From Agromyces aurantiacus (GTDB lineage Bacteria; Actinomycetota; Actinomycetes; Actinomycetales; Microbacteriaceae): a DNA stretch of 64,000 nucleotides. Location of the stretch: contig NZ_JAFBBW010000001.1 in the NCBI RefSeq assembly GCF_016907355.1, forward strand, positions 1,302,001-1,366,000. Direction: 5' to 3'. The stretch's first letter is position 1, and each line of letters begins with the position of its first letter. A program made the translations under genes and the position numbers. The notes under the pieces were generated by a model that saw nothing but the letters and a program-made list of their open reading frames with translations, searched no databases and had not been told where the DNA came from. Shown in pieces: positions 8,982-16,898 of this stretch.

Positions 8982-9027
8982 GACACTCGATGCGGGTGTG
9001 CGATCGCGCACACCCGCATCGAGTGTC
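8982..9027. terminator. Perfect 21-bp-stem hairpin
   Basis: Positions 8982-9002 and 9007-9027 are perfect inverted repeats of 21 bases around the 4-base loop ATCG. It begins about 40 bp beyond the stop of the minus-strand MFS gene and precedes the lipoprotein gene, so the simplest reading is a factor-dependent or U-tract-less terminator for the MFS transcript. A regulatory cruciform is the alternative. Confidence 0.6.
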
Positions 9028-9067
9028 TCCACGATCCCGCACGGGCGGACCCGGCCGCGCCGCAGGA

Positions 9068-10510
9068 TCAGGCGGCCTCGGCGAACTCCTCGAGCGGCGA
9101 CTCGACGACGCGGATGGCACGCGCGCCGCGCCGGTCGGGTCGGCTTCGGCCGAGGAACGGCACGAGCCCGCCGACGACCGCGAGCACCGCGCCGATGACG
9201 AACGCCGCGACGTACCCGGACTCGGCCGGGAGACCGGCCGCGCCCACGCTCCCGCCGATGGCCGCCGCGAAGACGGTGGTGCCGACCGCGCCGCCGATCG
9301 TGCGGATGTTCGCGTTCATGCCCGTGGCGATGCCCACCTGGTCTGCGGGAACGCTCCGCACGATGAGGTTCGGGGTCGACGACGTGACGAGCCCGGTCCC
9401 GAGGCCGAGCACGGCGGCCGACCCCGCGAGCAGCAGGATGTCGCCGTGCAGCAGCGCGATCGACAGCGAGGCGGCCGCCGAGAGGAACGCCCCGATGGTC
9501 AGCTGGGCCGAGAACGGCAGGACCCGGCTGAGCGGGCCGGCGACGAAGCCGACCGAGGCCATGGTCACGAGCATGGGCAGCATCATCAGTCCGGCGGCAC
9601 TCGCGTCGATCCCGAGCCCGTATCCGCTCGAGGCCGGGGTCTCGGCGAGCCGGGGCAGGTAGGCCCACACGCCGAACATGGCCGCGCCGGTGAGCAGGGC
9701 GGTCGTGTTGGTGGTCCAGACCGCAGGACGGCGCATGACGCGCATGTCGACGAGCGGGCTGCGCGAGCGCAGTTCGACCGAGAGCCAGGCCGCCATGAGT
9801 GCGGCGGAGGTCGCGAACAGCCCGATCACGAGCGGTGAGCCCCATCCCCACTGGTTGCCCGAGCTGAGCGGGAGGAGGAGTGCGACGAGCCATCCGGAGA
9901 GCAGCACCGCGGCCAGCACATTGATGCGTCCGGTCGAACGCGCGGCCGAACGGGCGAGGCCGGCCGCGCCGATCGCGAGGCTCGCGATGGCGAGCGCGAG
10001 CGGCAGGGCGAACAGGCCGCGCCATCCGATGGCAGCGGCGACCGGACCCGCGATGACGGTGCCGAGACCGCTGCCGACGGCCATGATCGCCGAGAGGCCG
10101 CCGATGGCGCCGGCGAGGCGCTGCGGAGTGAATGCGTCCCGCACGAGCCCGAAGCCGAGCGGGAAGACCGCGCCGCCGAGGCCCTGCAGCACGCGGGCGA
10201 CGAGCATGACGGTGAGGTTCGGTGCGAATGCCGCGAGCACCGAGCCGACGGCGACCGCTCCGAGCGCGAGGAGGTACATGCGGCGCCGGCCGACGAGGTC
10301 GCCCGCACGGCCCAGGAGCGGCGTGGCCACGGCGGCCGAGATGAGCCAGGCGGTCAGCATCCAGGTCTGGCCGATGGCATCGGCGCCGAGGTCGGCGCCG
10401 ATGACCGAGAGCACGGGGATGATCAGCGACTGGAGGCTCGAGACGGCGGTGAAGCTCGTGGCGACCGCGATGAAGGTGAGGCGGGTGGGTGGCAATGGAA
10501 CGCCTTCCAT
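9068..10510 (-). CDS. MFS drug-efflux transporter, DHA2 type
   Basis: A 480-residue membrane transporter with about 14 hydrophobic segments, the usual number for the DHA2 drug:H+ antiporter group. Motif A-like GRAGDLVGRRRMYLLAL between helices 2 and 3 and ARVLQGLGGAVFPLGFGL in helices 4-5 are typical. It should export a hydrophobic drug or metabolite in exchange for protons. The start is ATG 10510. The gene is divergent from a TetR regulator with 106 bp between them, an arrangement in which TetR represses the pump and is released by the pump's substrate. Confidence 0.9.
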   Translation of the reverse strand: MEGVPLPPTRLTFIAVATSFTAVSSLQSLIIPVLSVIGADLGADAIGQTWMLTAWLISAAVATPLLGRAGDLVGRRRMYLLALGAVAVGSVLAAFAPNLTVMLVARVLQGLGGAVFPLGFGLVRDAFTPQRLAGAIGGLSAIMAVGSGLGTVIAGPVAAAIGWRGLFALPLALAIASLAIGAAGLARSAARSTGRINVLAAVLLSGWLVALLLPLSSGNQWGWGSPLVIGLFATSAALMAAWLSVELRSRSPLVDMRVMRRPAVWTTNTTALLTGAAMFGVWAYLPRLAETPASSGYGLGIDASAAGLMMLPMLVTMASVGFVAGPLSRVLPFSAQLTIGAFLSAAASLSIALLHGDILLLAGSAAVLGLGTGLVTSSTPNLIVRSVPADQVGIATGMNANIRTIGGAVGTTVFAAAIGGSVGAAGLPAESGYVAAFVIGAVLAVVGGLVPFLGRSRPDRRGARAIRVVESPLEEFAEAA

Positions 10511-10551
10511 TCAGGTGCCCGGCAGGCCGCCGGGCGTATACTGGAGGGAGT

Positions 10552-10588
10552 CTCCGATCGGAGGCTGCCTCCGGTTAGGATAGCGGAG
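10552..10588. promoter_or_regulatory. Double TetR-type operator between MFS and tetR genes
   Basis: CTCCG (10552-10556) and CGGAG (10559-10563) form one palindrome, CTCCG (10569-10573) and CGGAG (10584-10588) a second; their centres are about 21 bp apart, two helical turns. TAGGAT at 10576-10581 inside the second site can serve as the -10 box of tetR, and TATACG on the other strand (10535-10540) as that of the MFS gene. Binding of the adjacent TetR protein is inference. Confidence 0.55.
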
Positions 10589-10616
10589 GCACCCTCCACT
10601 TCGCAAGTGAGGTGTG

Positions 10617-11186
10617 ATGACCGACCCCGCGCTCAGCGCCCTGCTCGTCGCCCGGCGCCCGACGCGCGCCGACGCGCGCCGCAACTTCGACGCGCTCGTC
10701 GAGGCCGCCCGCGAGGCGTTCGCCGAGCACGGCGTCGACGCGTCGCTCGAGGACATCGCGCGACGAGCGGGCGTCGGCATCGGCACGCTCTACCGCAACT
10801 TCCCGACGCGCGACGCGCTCGTCGAGGCGGTCTATCTCGACGAGGTCGCCGGCGTCGCGGCGTTCGCCGACGGTCTGGGCGACCAGTCGCCGTTCGACGC
10901 GCTCGCCGCGTGGCTCCGCCGTTTCGCCGACTATGCCAGCCGCAAGCGCGTGCTGCTGGACGGCCTGAACCGCGACTCCGAACTCCTGCAGACGTGCCGC
11001 GTCGTCATGTACCAGGCGGGTGAGCCGCTGCTCCGGCGTGCGCAGGAGGCCGGCGAGGTGCGGGGCGACGTCGGCATCGATGATGTCGTGCGGCTCGTCG
11101 CGGGCGTCGCAGGGGTCGCGTTCCCGACGGCCGAGCAGCGCGAGCGCGTGGTCGCCCTCGCGCTCGACGGGCTTCGCGCGCGGTAG
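10617..11186 (+). CDS. TetR/AcrR-family transcriptional repressor
   Basis: A 189-residue regulator. The N-terminal helix-turn-helix is clear: FAEHGVDASLEDIARRAGVG then TLYRNFPTRDALVEAVY, the usual TetR HTH and helix 4. The C-terminal half is the ligand-binding/dimer domain ending in a helix with VVALALDG. ATG 10617 is preferred over the GTG at 10614 because GTGAGG is then 4 bases away rather than overlapping. Divergence from the DHA2 pump and the double palindrome between them make the pump its probable target, with autoregulation. Confidence 0.88.
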   Translation: MTDPALSALLVARRPTRADARRNFDALVEAAREAFAEHGVDASLEDIARRAGVGIGTLYRNFPTRDALVEAVYLDEVAGVAAFADGLGDQSPFDALAAWLRRFADYASRKRVLLDGLNRDSELLQTCRVVMYQAGEPLLRRAQEAGEVRGDVGIDDVVRLVAGVAGVAFPTAEQRERVVALALDGLRAR

Positions 11187-11255
11187 GTCCGGCGAAGGGG
11201 CTCCTCGGCGGCGTCGAGCGGAGCCGGGCGCGCTCGCGCCATCCGTGCTCGACCG

Positions 11256-12140
11256 CTAGGCGCTGGGCGCGAGCTCGGCGTCGAGCAGCTCGAGGAGCAG
11301 CGACGCCGAGGCGGCCGACGACTCGCCCGTGACGACCGAGACGACCCACTGCGGCGCGGTCGCGGGCAGGGGACGGACCACGAGCCCAGCCGCCTGCGGC
11401 TTCGCGGCGATGTGCTGCGGCACCAGGGCCACGCCGAGCCCGCGCTGCACGAGGTCGAGCAGCGTGTGCACGTCGTCGACCGTGCAGCGCACGCGACGGA
11501 TGAGGCCGTGCGCGGCGCTCATCTCGTCGTTCAGCGAGCGCACGGCCCATGACGGCTGGAAGTCGACGAAGTCGGTCTCGCGCAGGTCGGCCCAGTCGAT
11601 CGTGTCGACGGCGGCGAGCGGATGCTGCGGCGGGGCCAGCAGCACGACCGGGCGCCGGCCGAGCTCGGTCCGCGTCATCCGTGCGGGCATCTCGGTGCCG
11701 GCGACGAAGGCGAGGTCGATGGCGCCGTCGCGGACGCCCGTGATGAGGTCGTGCGAGCCGGCCTGCGTGAAGTCGAGGTCGACGAGCGGGTACCGGCGGT
11801 GGATGCGCTCGAGCAGCGCCGAGACGTCGACGAAGCCGAGGCACTGCTCGGCCCCGACGCGCAGGCTGCCCGAGAGCTCGTGCGTCGCCCGGAGCACCGC
11901 GTCGCGCGCGGCGCCGGCCTGCGCGAGCATGGTGCGGGCGTGGGGGAGGAGGGCGAGGCCGGCCTCGGTGGGCTCGACCCGGCGCGTGGTGCGGTTGAAC
12001 AGCGTCGTGCCGAGCTCGTCCTCGAGGCTGCGGATGGCGGCCGAGAGGCCCGACTGCGAGACGCCGCAGATCGCGGCCGCGCGCGTGAACTGCTGCTCGT
12101 CGGCGAGCGTGACGAGGTACTCCATCTGCCGCAGGTCCAT
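11256..12140 (-). CDS. LysR-family transcriptional regulator
   Basis: A 294-residue LTTR. The winged HTH is at residues 1-60 (FTRAAAICGVSQSGLSAAIR and LEDELGTTLFNRTTRRVE), followed by a linker helix and a periplasmic-binding-protein-like effector domain with LRVGAEQCLGFVDVSALLE and RRVRCTVDDVHTLLDLVQRGLGVALVP. TAGACT lies exactly 6 bases before the ATG, so the mRNA is probably leaderless. It is divergent from two aldo/keto reductase genes and is most likely their regulator, with autorepression from the shared promoter. Confidence 0.9.
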   Translation of the reverse strand: MDLRQMEYLVTLADEQQFTRAAAICGVSQSGLSAAIRSLEDELGTTLFNRTTRRVEPTEAGLALLPHARTMLAQAGAARDAVLRATHELSGSLRVGAEQCLGFVDVSALLERIHRRYPLVDLDFTQAGSHDLITGVRDGAIDLAFVAGTEMPARMTRTELGRRPVVLLAPPQHPLAAVDTIDWADLRETDFVDFQPSWAVRSLNDEMSAAHGLIRRVRCTVDDVHTLLDLVQRGLGVALVPQHIAAKPQAAGLVVRPLPATAPQWVVSVVTGESSAASASLLLELLDAELAPSA

Positions 12141-12146
12141 CCATGC

Positions 12147-12192
12147 AGTCTACTTCTGAATGGCATGACTGAAAGTCGTTGGACTTCTCAAT
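12147..12192. promoter_or_regulatory. LysR/aldo-keto reductase divergent promoter region
   Basis: On the minus strand TAGACT (12147-12152) is the probable -10 box of the lysR gene. Two direct repeats, ACTTCTGAAT at 12152-12161 and ACTTCTCAAT at 12183-12192, lie 31 bp (three turns) apart and are AT-richer than their surroundings; they are candidates for the LysR recognition and activation sites. TAGGGT at 12203-12208 could be the -10 box of the reductase operon. Confidence 0.4.
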
Positions 12193-12271
12193 CTCGTCTG
12201 CCTAGGGTCGAATGCGCACGCCGCGCCGGCATCCCGCCGACGCGAGCACACCCTCGAACGAGAGGAATCCC

Positions 12272-13147
12272 GTGCAGCAGCGAACCATCGGATCCCGCAC
12301 CATCGGCGCCATCGGACTCGGCGGCATGCCCATGTCGATCGAGGGCCGCCCCGACGAGGCGCGCTCGATCGCGACGATCCACGCGGCGCTCGACGCCGGC
12401 GTCACCCTCATCGACACGGCCGACGCCTACCACCTCCACGCCGACGAGGTCGGCCACAACGAGGAGCTCATCGCCCGCGCCATCCGGTCGTACGGCGGCG
12501 ACACCTCGGACGTGCTCGTCGCGACCAAGGGCGGCCACCTCCGCCCGGGCGACGGCTCGTGGACGCAGGACGGCCGCCCCGAGTACCTGAAGGAGGCGGC
12601 GAAGGCCTCGGCGAAGCGCCTCGGCGTCGAGGCGATCGGCCTCTACCAGTTCCACCGGCCCGACCCGCGCGTGCCGTACGCCGACTCGATCGGCGCCATC
12701 CGCGACCTGCTCGACGAGGGCGTCATCGAGCTCGCCGGCATCTCGAACGCGAACGTCGCGCAGATCGACGAGGCCAACGAGATCCTCGGCGGCCGGCTCG
12801 TGTCGGTGCAGAACCAGTTCTCGCCGGCGTTTCGATCGAGCCTCGACGAGCTCGAGCACTGCGCGAAGCTCGGCATCGCGTTCCTGCCGTGGTCGCCCCT
12901 CGGCGGCATCGCCCGAGCGGCGGCGGTCGGCGAGCGGCACGGCGCGTTCCAGCGCGTCGCCGACGCGCGCGGCGTGAGCCCCCAGCAGGTCGCCCTCGCG
13001 TGGGAGCTCGCGCTCGCCCCCGTCGTGATCCCGATCCCGGGGGCGTCGCGGCCCGAGAGCATCCTCGACTCGGTGCGCGCGGCCGAGCTCGAGCTCACCG
13101 CGGCCGAGCTCGACGAGCTCTCGGGCGCCGAGGAGCTCGCGGCATGA
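12272..13147 (+). CDS. Aldo/keto reductase
   Basis: A 291-residue NADPH-dependent oxidoreductase with the AKR (beta/alpha)8 layout: GVTLIDTADAYHLH carries the catalytic Asp and Tyr region, VATKGGHLRPGDG holds the Lys, LYQFHRPDP the His, and VVIPIPGASRPE the coenzyme-phosphate site. It should reduce aldehydes or ketones; the substrate is unknown. GTG 12272 is used because AGAGGA lies 5 bases upstream. Its stop overlaps the ATG of the next reductase gene (ATGA), so the two are translationally coupled. Confidence 0.88.
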   Translation: MQQRTIGSRTIGAIGLGGMPMSIEGRPDEARSIATIHAALDAGVTLIDTADAYHLHADEVGHNEELIARAIRSYGGDTSDVLVATKGGHLRPGDGSWTQDGRPEYLKEAAKASAKRLGVEAIGLYQFHRPDPRVPYADSIGAIRDLLDEGVIELAGISNANVAQIDEANEILGGRLVSVQNQFSPAFRSSLDELEHCAKLGIAFLPWSPLGGIARAAAVGERHGAFQRVADARGVSPQQVALAWELALAPVVIPIPGASRPESILDSVRAAELELTAAELDELSGAEELAA

Positions 13148-14076
13148 GGCGCGTCGCCCTCGGTACGTCAGGCCTCGACGCCCCGAACGTCGTGCTCGGG
13201 GTCATGCGCATCCAGGAGATGTCGGATGACGCGGTGCGCGAGCTCGTGCGCACGGCCCGCGACGCGGGGATCGACTTCTTCGACCACGCCGACATCTACG
13301 GCGACCCGCTGCACGGCTGCGAGCGCCGCTTCGCCGAGGCGCTGCGGCTGACGCCCTCGGAGCGCGACGAGATCACGATCCAGACCAAGTGCGGCATCGT
13401 GACGGAGCCCTGGGGCTTCGACTTCTCGTACGAGCACATCATCGAGTCGGTCGAGGGGTCGCTCCGCGCGCTCGACACCGACCGCATCGACGTCCTCCTG
13501 CTGCACCGGCCCGACGCGCTCGTCGAGCCCGACGAGGTCGCGCGGGCGTTCGACGAGCTCGCGGCATCCGGCAAGGTGCTGAAGTTCGGGGTCTCGAATC
13601 ACACGCCGGGCCAGATCGAGCTGCTGAAGAAGTCCGTGTCGCAGCCGATCGTGGCGAACCAGGTGCAGCTCTCGATCACGCACTCGCCGATCGTGGCGCA
13701 GGGCCTCGCCGCCAACATGCAGGGCGTCGAGCAGTCGGCGAGCCTCGACCTCGGCATCGTCGACTACTGCCGCCTGCACGACATCACGATCCAGGCGTGG
13801 TCGCCGTTCCAGGCCGGGTTCTTCACGGGCGTGTTCCTCGACTCGCCCGAGTACCCCGAGCTCAATGCAGCCATCGACCGGCTCGCGGCGAAGTACGACG
13901 TGCCGCCGATCGCGATCGCGACCGCGTGGATCACGCGTCACCCCGCCGGCATGCAGGTCGTGCTCGGCACGACCACGCCCGAGCGCGTGGCCGGTGCGGC
14001 GCAGGGCTCCGACATCCCGCTGACGCGGTCGGAGTGGTACGAGCTGGTGCGGGCGGCAGGGTACCTCGTGCCCTGA
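13144..14076 (+). CDS. Aldo/keto reductase, YdhF-like
   Basis: A 310-residue AKR with a complete set of motifs: DFFDHADIYGDP, TIQTKCGIV (Lys), IDVLLLHRPDALVEPDE (His), then GVSNHTPGQIELL and the C-terminal coenzyme site MQVVLGTTTPERV. The long DALVEPDEVARAF section resembles E. coli YdhF and its relatives. It is the second gene of a LysR-flanked operon with the previous AKR, starting inside its stop codon. The two paralogues differ strongly in sequence, so they probably act on different substrates or successive steps rather than being a recent duplication. Confidence 0.88.
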   Translation: MRRVALGTSGLDAPNVVLGVMRIQEMSDDAVRELVRTARDAGIDFFDHADIYGDPLHGCERRFAEALRLTPSERDEITIQTKCGIVTEPWGFDFSYEHIIESVEGSLRALDTDRIDVLLLHRPDALVEPDEVARAFDELAASGKVLKFGVSNHTPGQIELLKKSVSQPIVANQVQLSITHSPIVAQGLAANMQGVEQSASLDLGIVDYCRLHDITIQAWSPFQAGFFTGVFLDSPEYPELNAAIDRLAAKYDVPPIAIATAWITRHPAGMQVVLGTTTPERVAGAAQGSDIPLTRSEWYELVRAAGYLVP

Positions 14077-14087
14077 GCCCGCTCCGA

Positions 14088-14137
14088 CGACGGCGATCGG
14101 ATGCCGCGGCGCATGTCCGCGGCATCCGGCGCCGTCG
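14088..14137. terminator. Bidirectional hairpin containing CGGATGCCGCGG
   Basis: Left arm CGACGGCG then CGGATGCCGCGG pairs with CCGCGGCATCCG then CGCCGTCG, with a two-base bulge and a 7-base loop CGCATGT. It sits exactly between the convergent aldo/keto reductase and glycosyltransferase stops, as a two-way terminator would. There is no T-run on either side. Confidence 0.6.
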
Positions 14138-14141
14138 GGGT

Positions 14142-15446
14142 TCAGCGGCGTTCCTTCGATGCGGTGCGGCGGACCCCGGCGCCGTCGACGACCGCGGCGA
14201 GCTGCGGCAGGCCGCCGCTGCGCGACATCCGCTCGGCCATCGCGTGCGCCGCGCGGCGGTAGCGGTCGTCGCGCAGTACGGCGCGCACCGCGGTCCGGAG
14301 TGCCGTGGGCTTCGGCGACACCGCCGTGAAACGGCGGCCGACGCCCGACCACGCGATCCGCGCGCCGACCTCGGGCTTGTCCTCGACGCCGCCGCTCGCC
14401 ACGATCGGCACGCCGTAGCGCAGGGCGTACTGCACGCCGCCGTACCCGGCGTTGGTGACGTAGACCGCCGTCTTGGGCAGCAGTTCGTCGTAGGGCAGGA
14501 ACTCGGCGGCCCGCGCGTTCGCGGGGAGCGGCGGCAGCGTGTCGAGCGGGCGCCCGCCGGTGGCGACGACCACGAGCACGTCCTCGCCGGCCAGGGCCTC
14601 GAGGGTCGGGCCGACGAGCTGCGCGAAGTCCTTGTTCGCGATGGTGCCCTGCGTGACGTGCACCACCGGCCGCGAGCCGTCGAGGTCGTCCCACCAGTCG
14701 GGAAGCGGCGCCACGGAACCCGAGGCCGAGATCGGGCCGACGAAGTGAAGCGTGCCGGGCGCGTCGGAGCGCGGGTACTCGAACTCGGGCACGGTGAACT
14801 GCACGACCGCGTCGGCCCGAGCGGCCCAGTCCAGGAGCGGGCCGGGGATCGCCGTGCCGTGGAGCTCCCAGTGCATCTCGTCGGCCACGCGCTGCGCCGG
14901 GGCGAAGATGCGTCCGGCCAGGCCCGTGAGCACGGCGTTGCGGGCGCAGCCGAGCGGTCCGGCCAGGGGTGGGATGCCGAGGCCGAACGGCGCGGTGTCG
15001 CGGCTCGCGAGCGAGAGCGGCAGTACGCCGCACATGACGACGGCCGGGCGCGCGGCCCGCGCGTGCCCGAGAACCATCGACGCGCCGGTGAACGCGGGGT
15101 CGACGAGCAGCGCGTCGGCCGGCTCGGCGGCGTGCGCGGCCATCACGGCGTCGTGCTGCGCCCTCGACGGGCGCGTGAAGAGCTCGATGATGTCGAAGGC
15201 GAGCGACTTCGGTCCGCTCAGCTCGGCGCGCTCGGGGAACCGCACGTTCAGGTCGATGCGGTCGTCGTAGTCGGCGATGGCGGGGAGCGGGAGGTGCTCG
15301 GCGCCCGTGGCGCGCACCGCCTCGGCGAAGCGCGAGCCGGTGAGGAACCGCACGCGGTCGCCGCGTTCGACGAAGTGGCGCGCCACGGCGAGCAGCGGCG
15401 TCACGTGCCCGTGGATCGGGACGGTCGCGATGAGGATGGAGGACAT
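14142..15446 (-). CDS. MGT-type macrolide/natural-product glycosyltransferase
   Basis: A 434-residue GT-B-fold, GT1-family enzyme. The acceptor domain starts with ILIATVPIHGHVTPLLAVA, containing the catalytic His, and the donor domain has VTQGTIANKDFAQLV and the nucleotide-sugar site TNAGYGGVQYALRYGVPIV, where Asn replaces the usual first His of HGG. It should move a sugar from a nucleotide donor to a hydrophobic acceptor, often to inactivate an antibiotic. ATG 15446 begins the conserved domain. It is divergent from a TetR regulator 79 bp away, which suggests induction by its acceptor. Confidence 0.85.
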   Translation of the reverse strand: MSSILIATVPIHGHVTPLLAVARHFVERGDRVRFLTGSRFAEAVRATGAEHLPLPAIADYDDRIDLNVRFPERAELSGPKSLAFDIIELFTRPSRAQHDAVMAAHAAEPADALLVDPAFTGASMVLGHARAARPAVVMCGVLPLSLASRDTAPFGLGIPPLAGPLGCARNAVLTGLAGRIFAPAQRVADEMHWELHGTAIPGPLLDWAARADAVVQFTVPEFEYPRSDAPGTLHFVGPISASGSVAPLPDWWDDLDGSRPVVHVTQGTIANKDFAQLVGPTLEALAGEDVLVVVATGGRPLDTLPPLPANARAAEFLPYDELLPKTAVYVTNAGYGGVQYALRYGVPIVASGGVEDKPEVGARIAWSGVGRRFTAVSPKPTALRTAVRAVLRDDRYRRAAHAMAERMSRSGGLPQLAAVVDGAGVRRTASKERR

Positions 15447-15525
15447 GGGGCGTCGGCCTTTCGGTGGTATGCGGTACAATCGAATTACACGACGCAGTAT
15501 TCACTACTATGAGACCGGAGTCAAT
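15447..15525. promoter_or_regulatory. AT-rich divergent promoter region of glycosyltransferase and tetR
   Basis: The 79 bp between the two starts are the most AT-rich stretch of this neighbourhood. TACAAT and TACTAT (about 15505-15510) are -10-like, and GAATTAC and GTATTC form an imperfect inverted repeat that could be the TetR site. GGAG precedes the tetR ATG. Confidence 0.4.
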
Positions 15526-16173
15526 ATGTCCTCGACCGAGACCGCCACTCGCTCGTACCGCTCCGAGCTGCGGGAACGACAGGCGGCCGAGACCCGACTG
15601 CGGATCATCGCCGCCGCCGCCGAGCTGTTCAGCGAGCTCGGCTACGCCGGCACGACGCTCGCGAAGGTCGCGAAGCGTGCGCACGTCTCCGTCGAGACCG
15701 TGCAGAAGAGCGGCCCGAAGTCCGCGCTCATCCGTGCCGCGGTCGAGGTCACGTCATTCGGCGTCGAAGGCGATCGGGACGTGCGCGAGCTGGAGGCCGG
15801 CAAGGCCTTCCTCACCCTCACCGACCCCGAGCAGTTCCCGCCCCTCGCGGCGGCTACCATGCGAGCCGTCAACTCGGGCTCGGCCGGGCCGTGGATGGCG
15901 CTCGCCGGAGCCGCGCACAGCGATCCGGAACTGCGGGCCGCCCACGTCGAGTTCCTGCGCGCCATCCGTCGGCAGAACGAACGCGTGCTCGGCCTCTTCC
16001 GCGATCGGGGCTGGCTGCGCGACGACCTCCCGTTCGACGAGATCGTCGACCGGTGGACGGTGCTCTCCTCCGTCGACACCTACCATCGCCTCACCGCGTA
16101 CGAGGGCCGCACGCTCGACGAGTACACGGCCTGGCTCGAGCGCATGGTCGCGGACACGATGATGGCGCGCTGA
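15526..16173 (+). CDS. TetR/AcrR-family transcriptional regulator
   Basis: A 215-residue regulator. The HTH spans ELFSELGYAGTTLAKVAKRA and VSVETVQKSGPKSALIRAAV; the turn residue pattern QKSGPKSAL in place of the more usual YYHFGSKEAL is seen in an actinobacterial TetR subgroup. The C-terminal domain is all-helical. The start at ATG 15526 follows GGAG by a normal distance. Divergence from the glycosyltransferase gene makes that gene the likely target. Ligand unknown. Confidence 0.85.
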   Translation: MSSTETATRSYRSELRERQAAETRLRIIAAAAELFSELGYAGTTLAKVAKRAHVSVETVQKSGPKSALIRAAVEVTSFGVEGDRDVRELEAGKAFLTLTDPEQFPPLAAATMRAVNSGSAGPWMALAGAAHSDPELRAAHVEFLRAIRRQNERVLGLFRDRGWLRDDLPFDEIVDRWTVLSSVDTYHRLTAYEGRTLDEYTAWLERMVADTMMAR

Positions 16174-16276
16174 GCGCGGCGGATCCGCCGGCCCCGGACG
16201 AACTCGGGACGCTCGCCCCTGTGCGACGGGACGCTGGGCCGTGGAGGCTCGAGACGACCCGACCCGAGGAGATGCC

Positions 16277-16873
16277 GTGAGCCGCCCCCCGCACCCGACG
16301 ACCGACCGCCCCCGCTCCGCGCCGCGTCAGTCGATGCCGGCCGCGATCGCCTCGCTCTGCGGACTCGCCGTCGCGCTCGCCGGCTGCGCGGTCACCGCGA
16401 GCGCCGGGCCAAGCGGCGGCGGCGTCCTCCCGGCGACGGCAACGCCGACCTCGCCGCCCCCGACCGACACCCCGCTGCCCGACCCGCCCGGCGGCGACGC
16501 CGCGCGCGAACTCGACCCGCGCTGCGCGGCGCAGTTCCCCGACACCGCGACGATCCTCGACGAAACCGACCTCGCCCTCAGGCCGCCGGACTGGCCGGCC
16601 GTTCCCGGCTGGGCCGTCCTCTGCGCGACGGAATTCGAGAACGCGACCACGCAGGTCGCCTGGTACGCGACGGACCCGGGCATCAGCCGAGCCGAGGTGT
16701 ACCGGACGTACGAGCACGGCATGCTCGAGGCGGGCGGGATCGCCGGGCGCGCCGAGATCGCGGAGGGCGAGATCTCGACCGGGGTCTTCCCGCCCGACCA
16801 CTCCTTCTGGATCCTCGCCACGCGCGACCGCTACCGGATCACGTGGTCGCTCGACGGGCAGTACGCCGATTGA
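16277..16873 (+). CDS. Putative lipoprotein upstream of the kinase cassette
   Basis: A 198-residue exported protein: signal peptide with lipobox ALAGC (Cys37), then a low-complexity Pro/Thr/Gly linker (TSPPPTDTPLPDPP) and a small globular domain with AVLCATEFENATTQVAWYA and HSFWILATRDRYRITWSLDG. GAGGAG ends 5 bases before the GTG at 16277. An in-frame ATG at 16334 would also leave a lipobox. It lies 25 bp upstream of the degenerate kinase gene in the same direction; it may supply an extracytoplasmic sensor or ligand-binding part of that system. No family was recognised. Confidence 0.72.
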   Translation: MSRPPHPTTDRPRSAPRQSMPAAIASLCGLAVALAGCAVTASAGPSGGGVLPATATPTSPPPTDTPLPDPPGGDAARELDPRCAAQFPDTATILDETDLALRPPDWPAVPGWAVLCATEFENATTQVAWYATDPGISRAEVYRTYEHGMLEAGGIAGRAEIAEGEISTGVFPPDHSFWILATRDRYRITWSLDGQYAD

Positions 16874-16886
16874 GCGGCCCGCCCGG

Positions 16887-16892
16887 GATACT
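16887..16892 (+). promoter_or_regulatory. GATACT -10 box of the kinase cassette
   Basis: GATACT stands exactly 6 bases before the GTG at 16899, so a leaderless transcript of the kinase-regulator genes could start at the initiation codon. It lies 13 bp after the upstream lipoprotein stop. Confidence 0.45.
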
Positions 16893-16898
16893 GAACAC

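Noticed and set aside
13168..15684. Minus-strand frame of 838 codons overlapping the glycosyltransferase gene in another frame
   Set aside because: Low-complexity Arg-rich translation; the glycosyltransferase frame at 14142-15446 has clear GT-B motifs.
16241..16276. Earlier GTG start (16241) for the lipoprotein at 16277
   Set aside because: The extra residues lie before the basic signal-peptide start, and GAGGAG is placed for the GTG at 16277.
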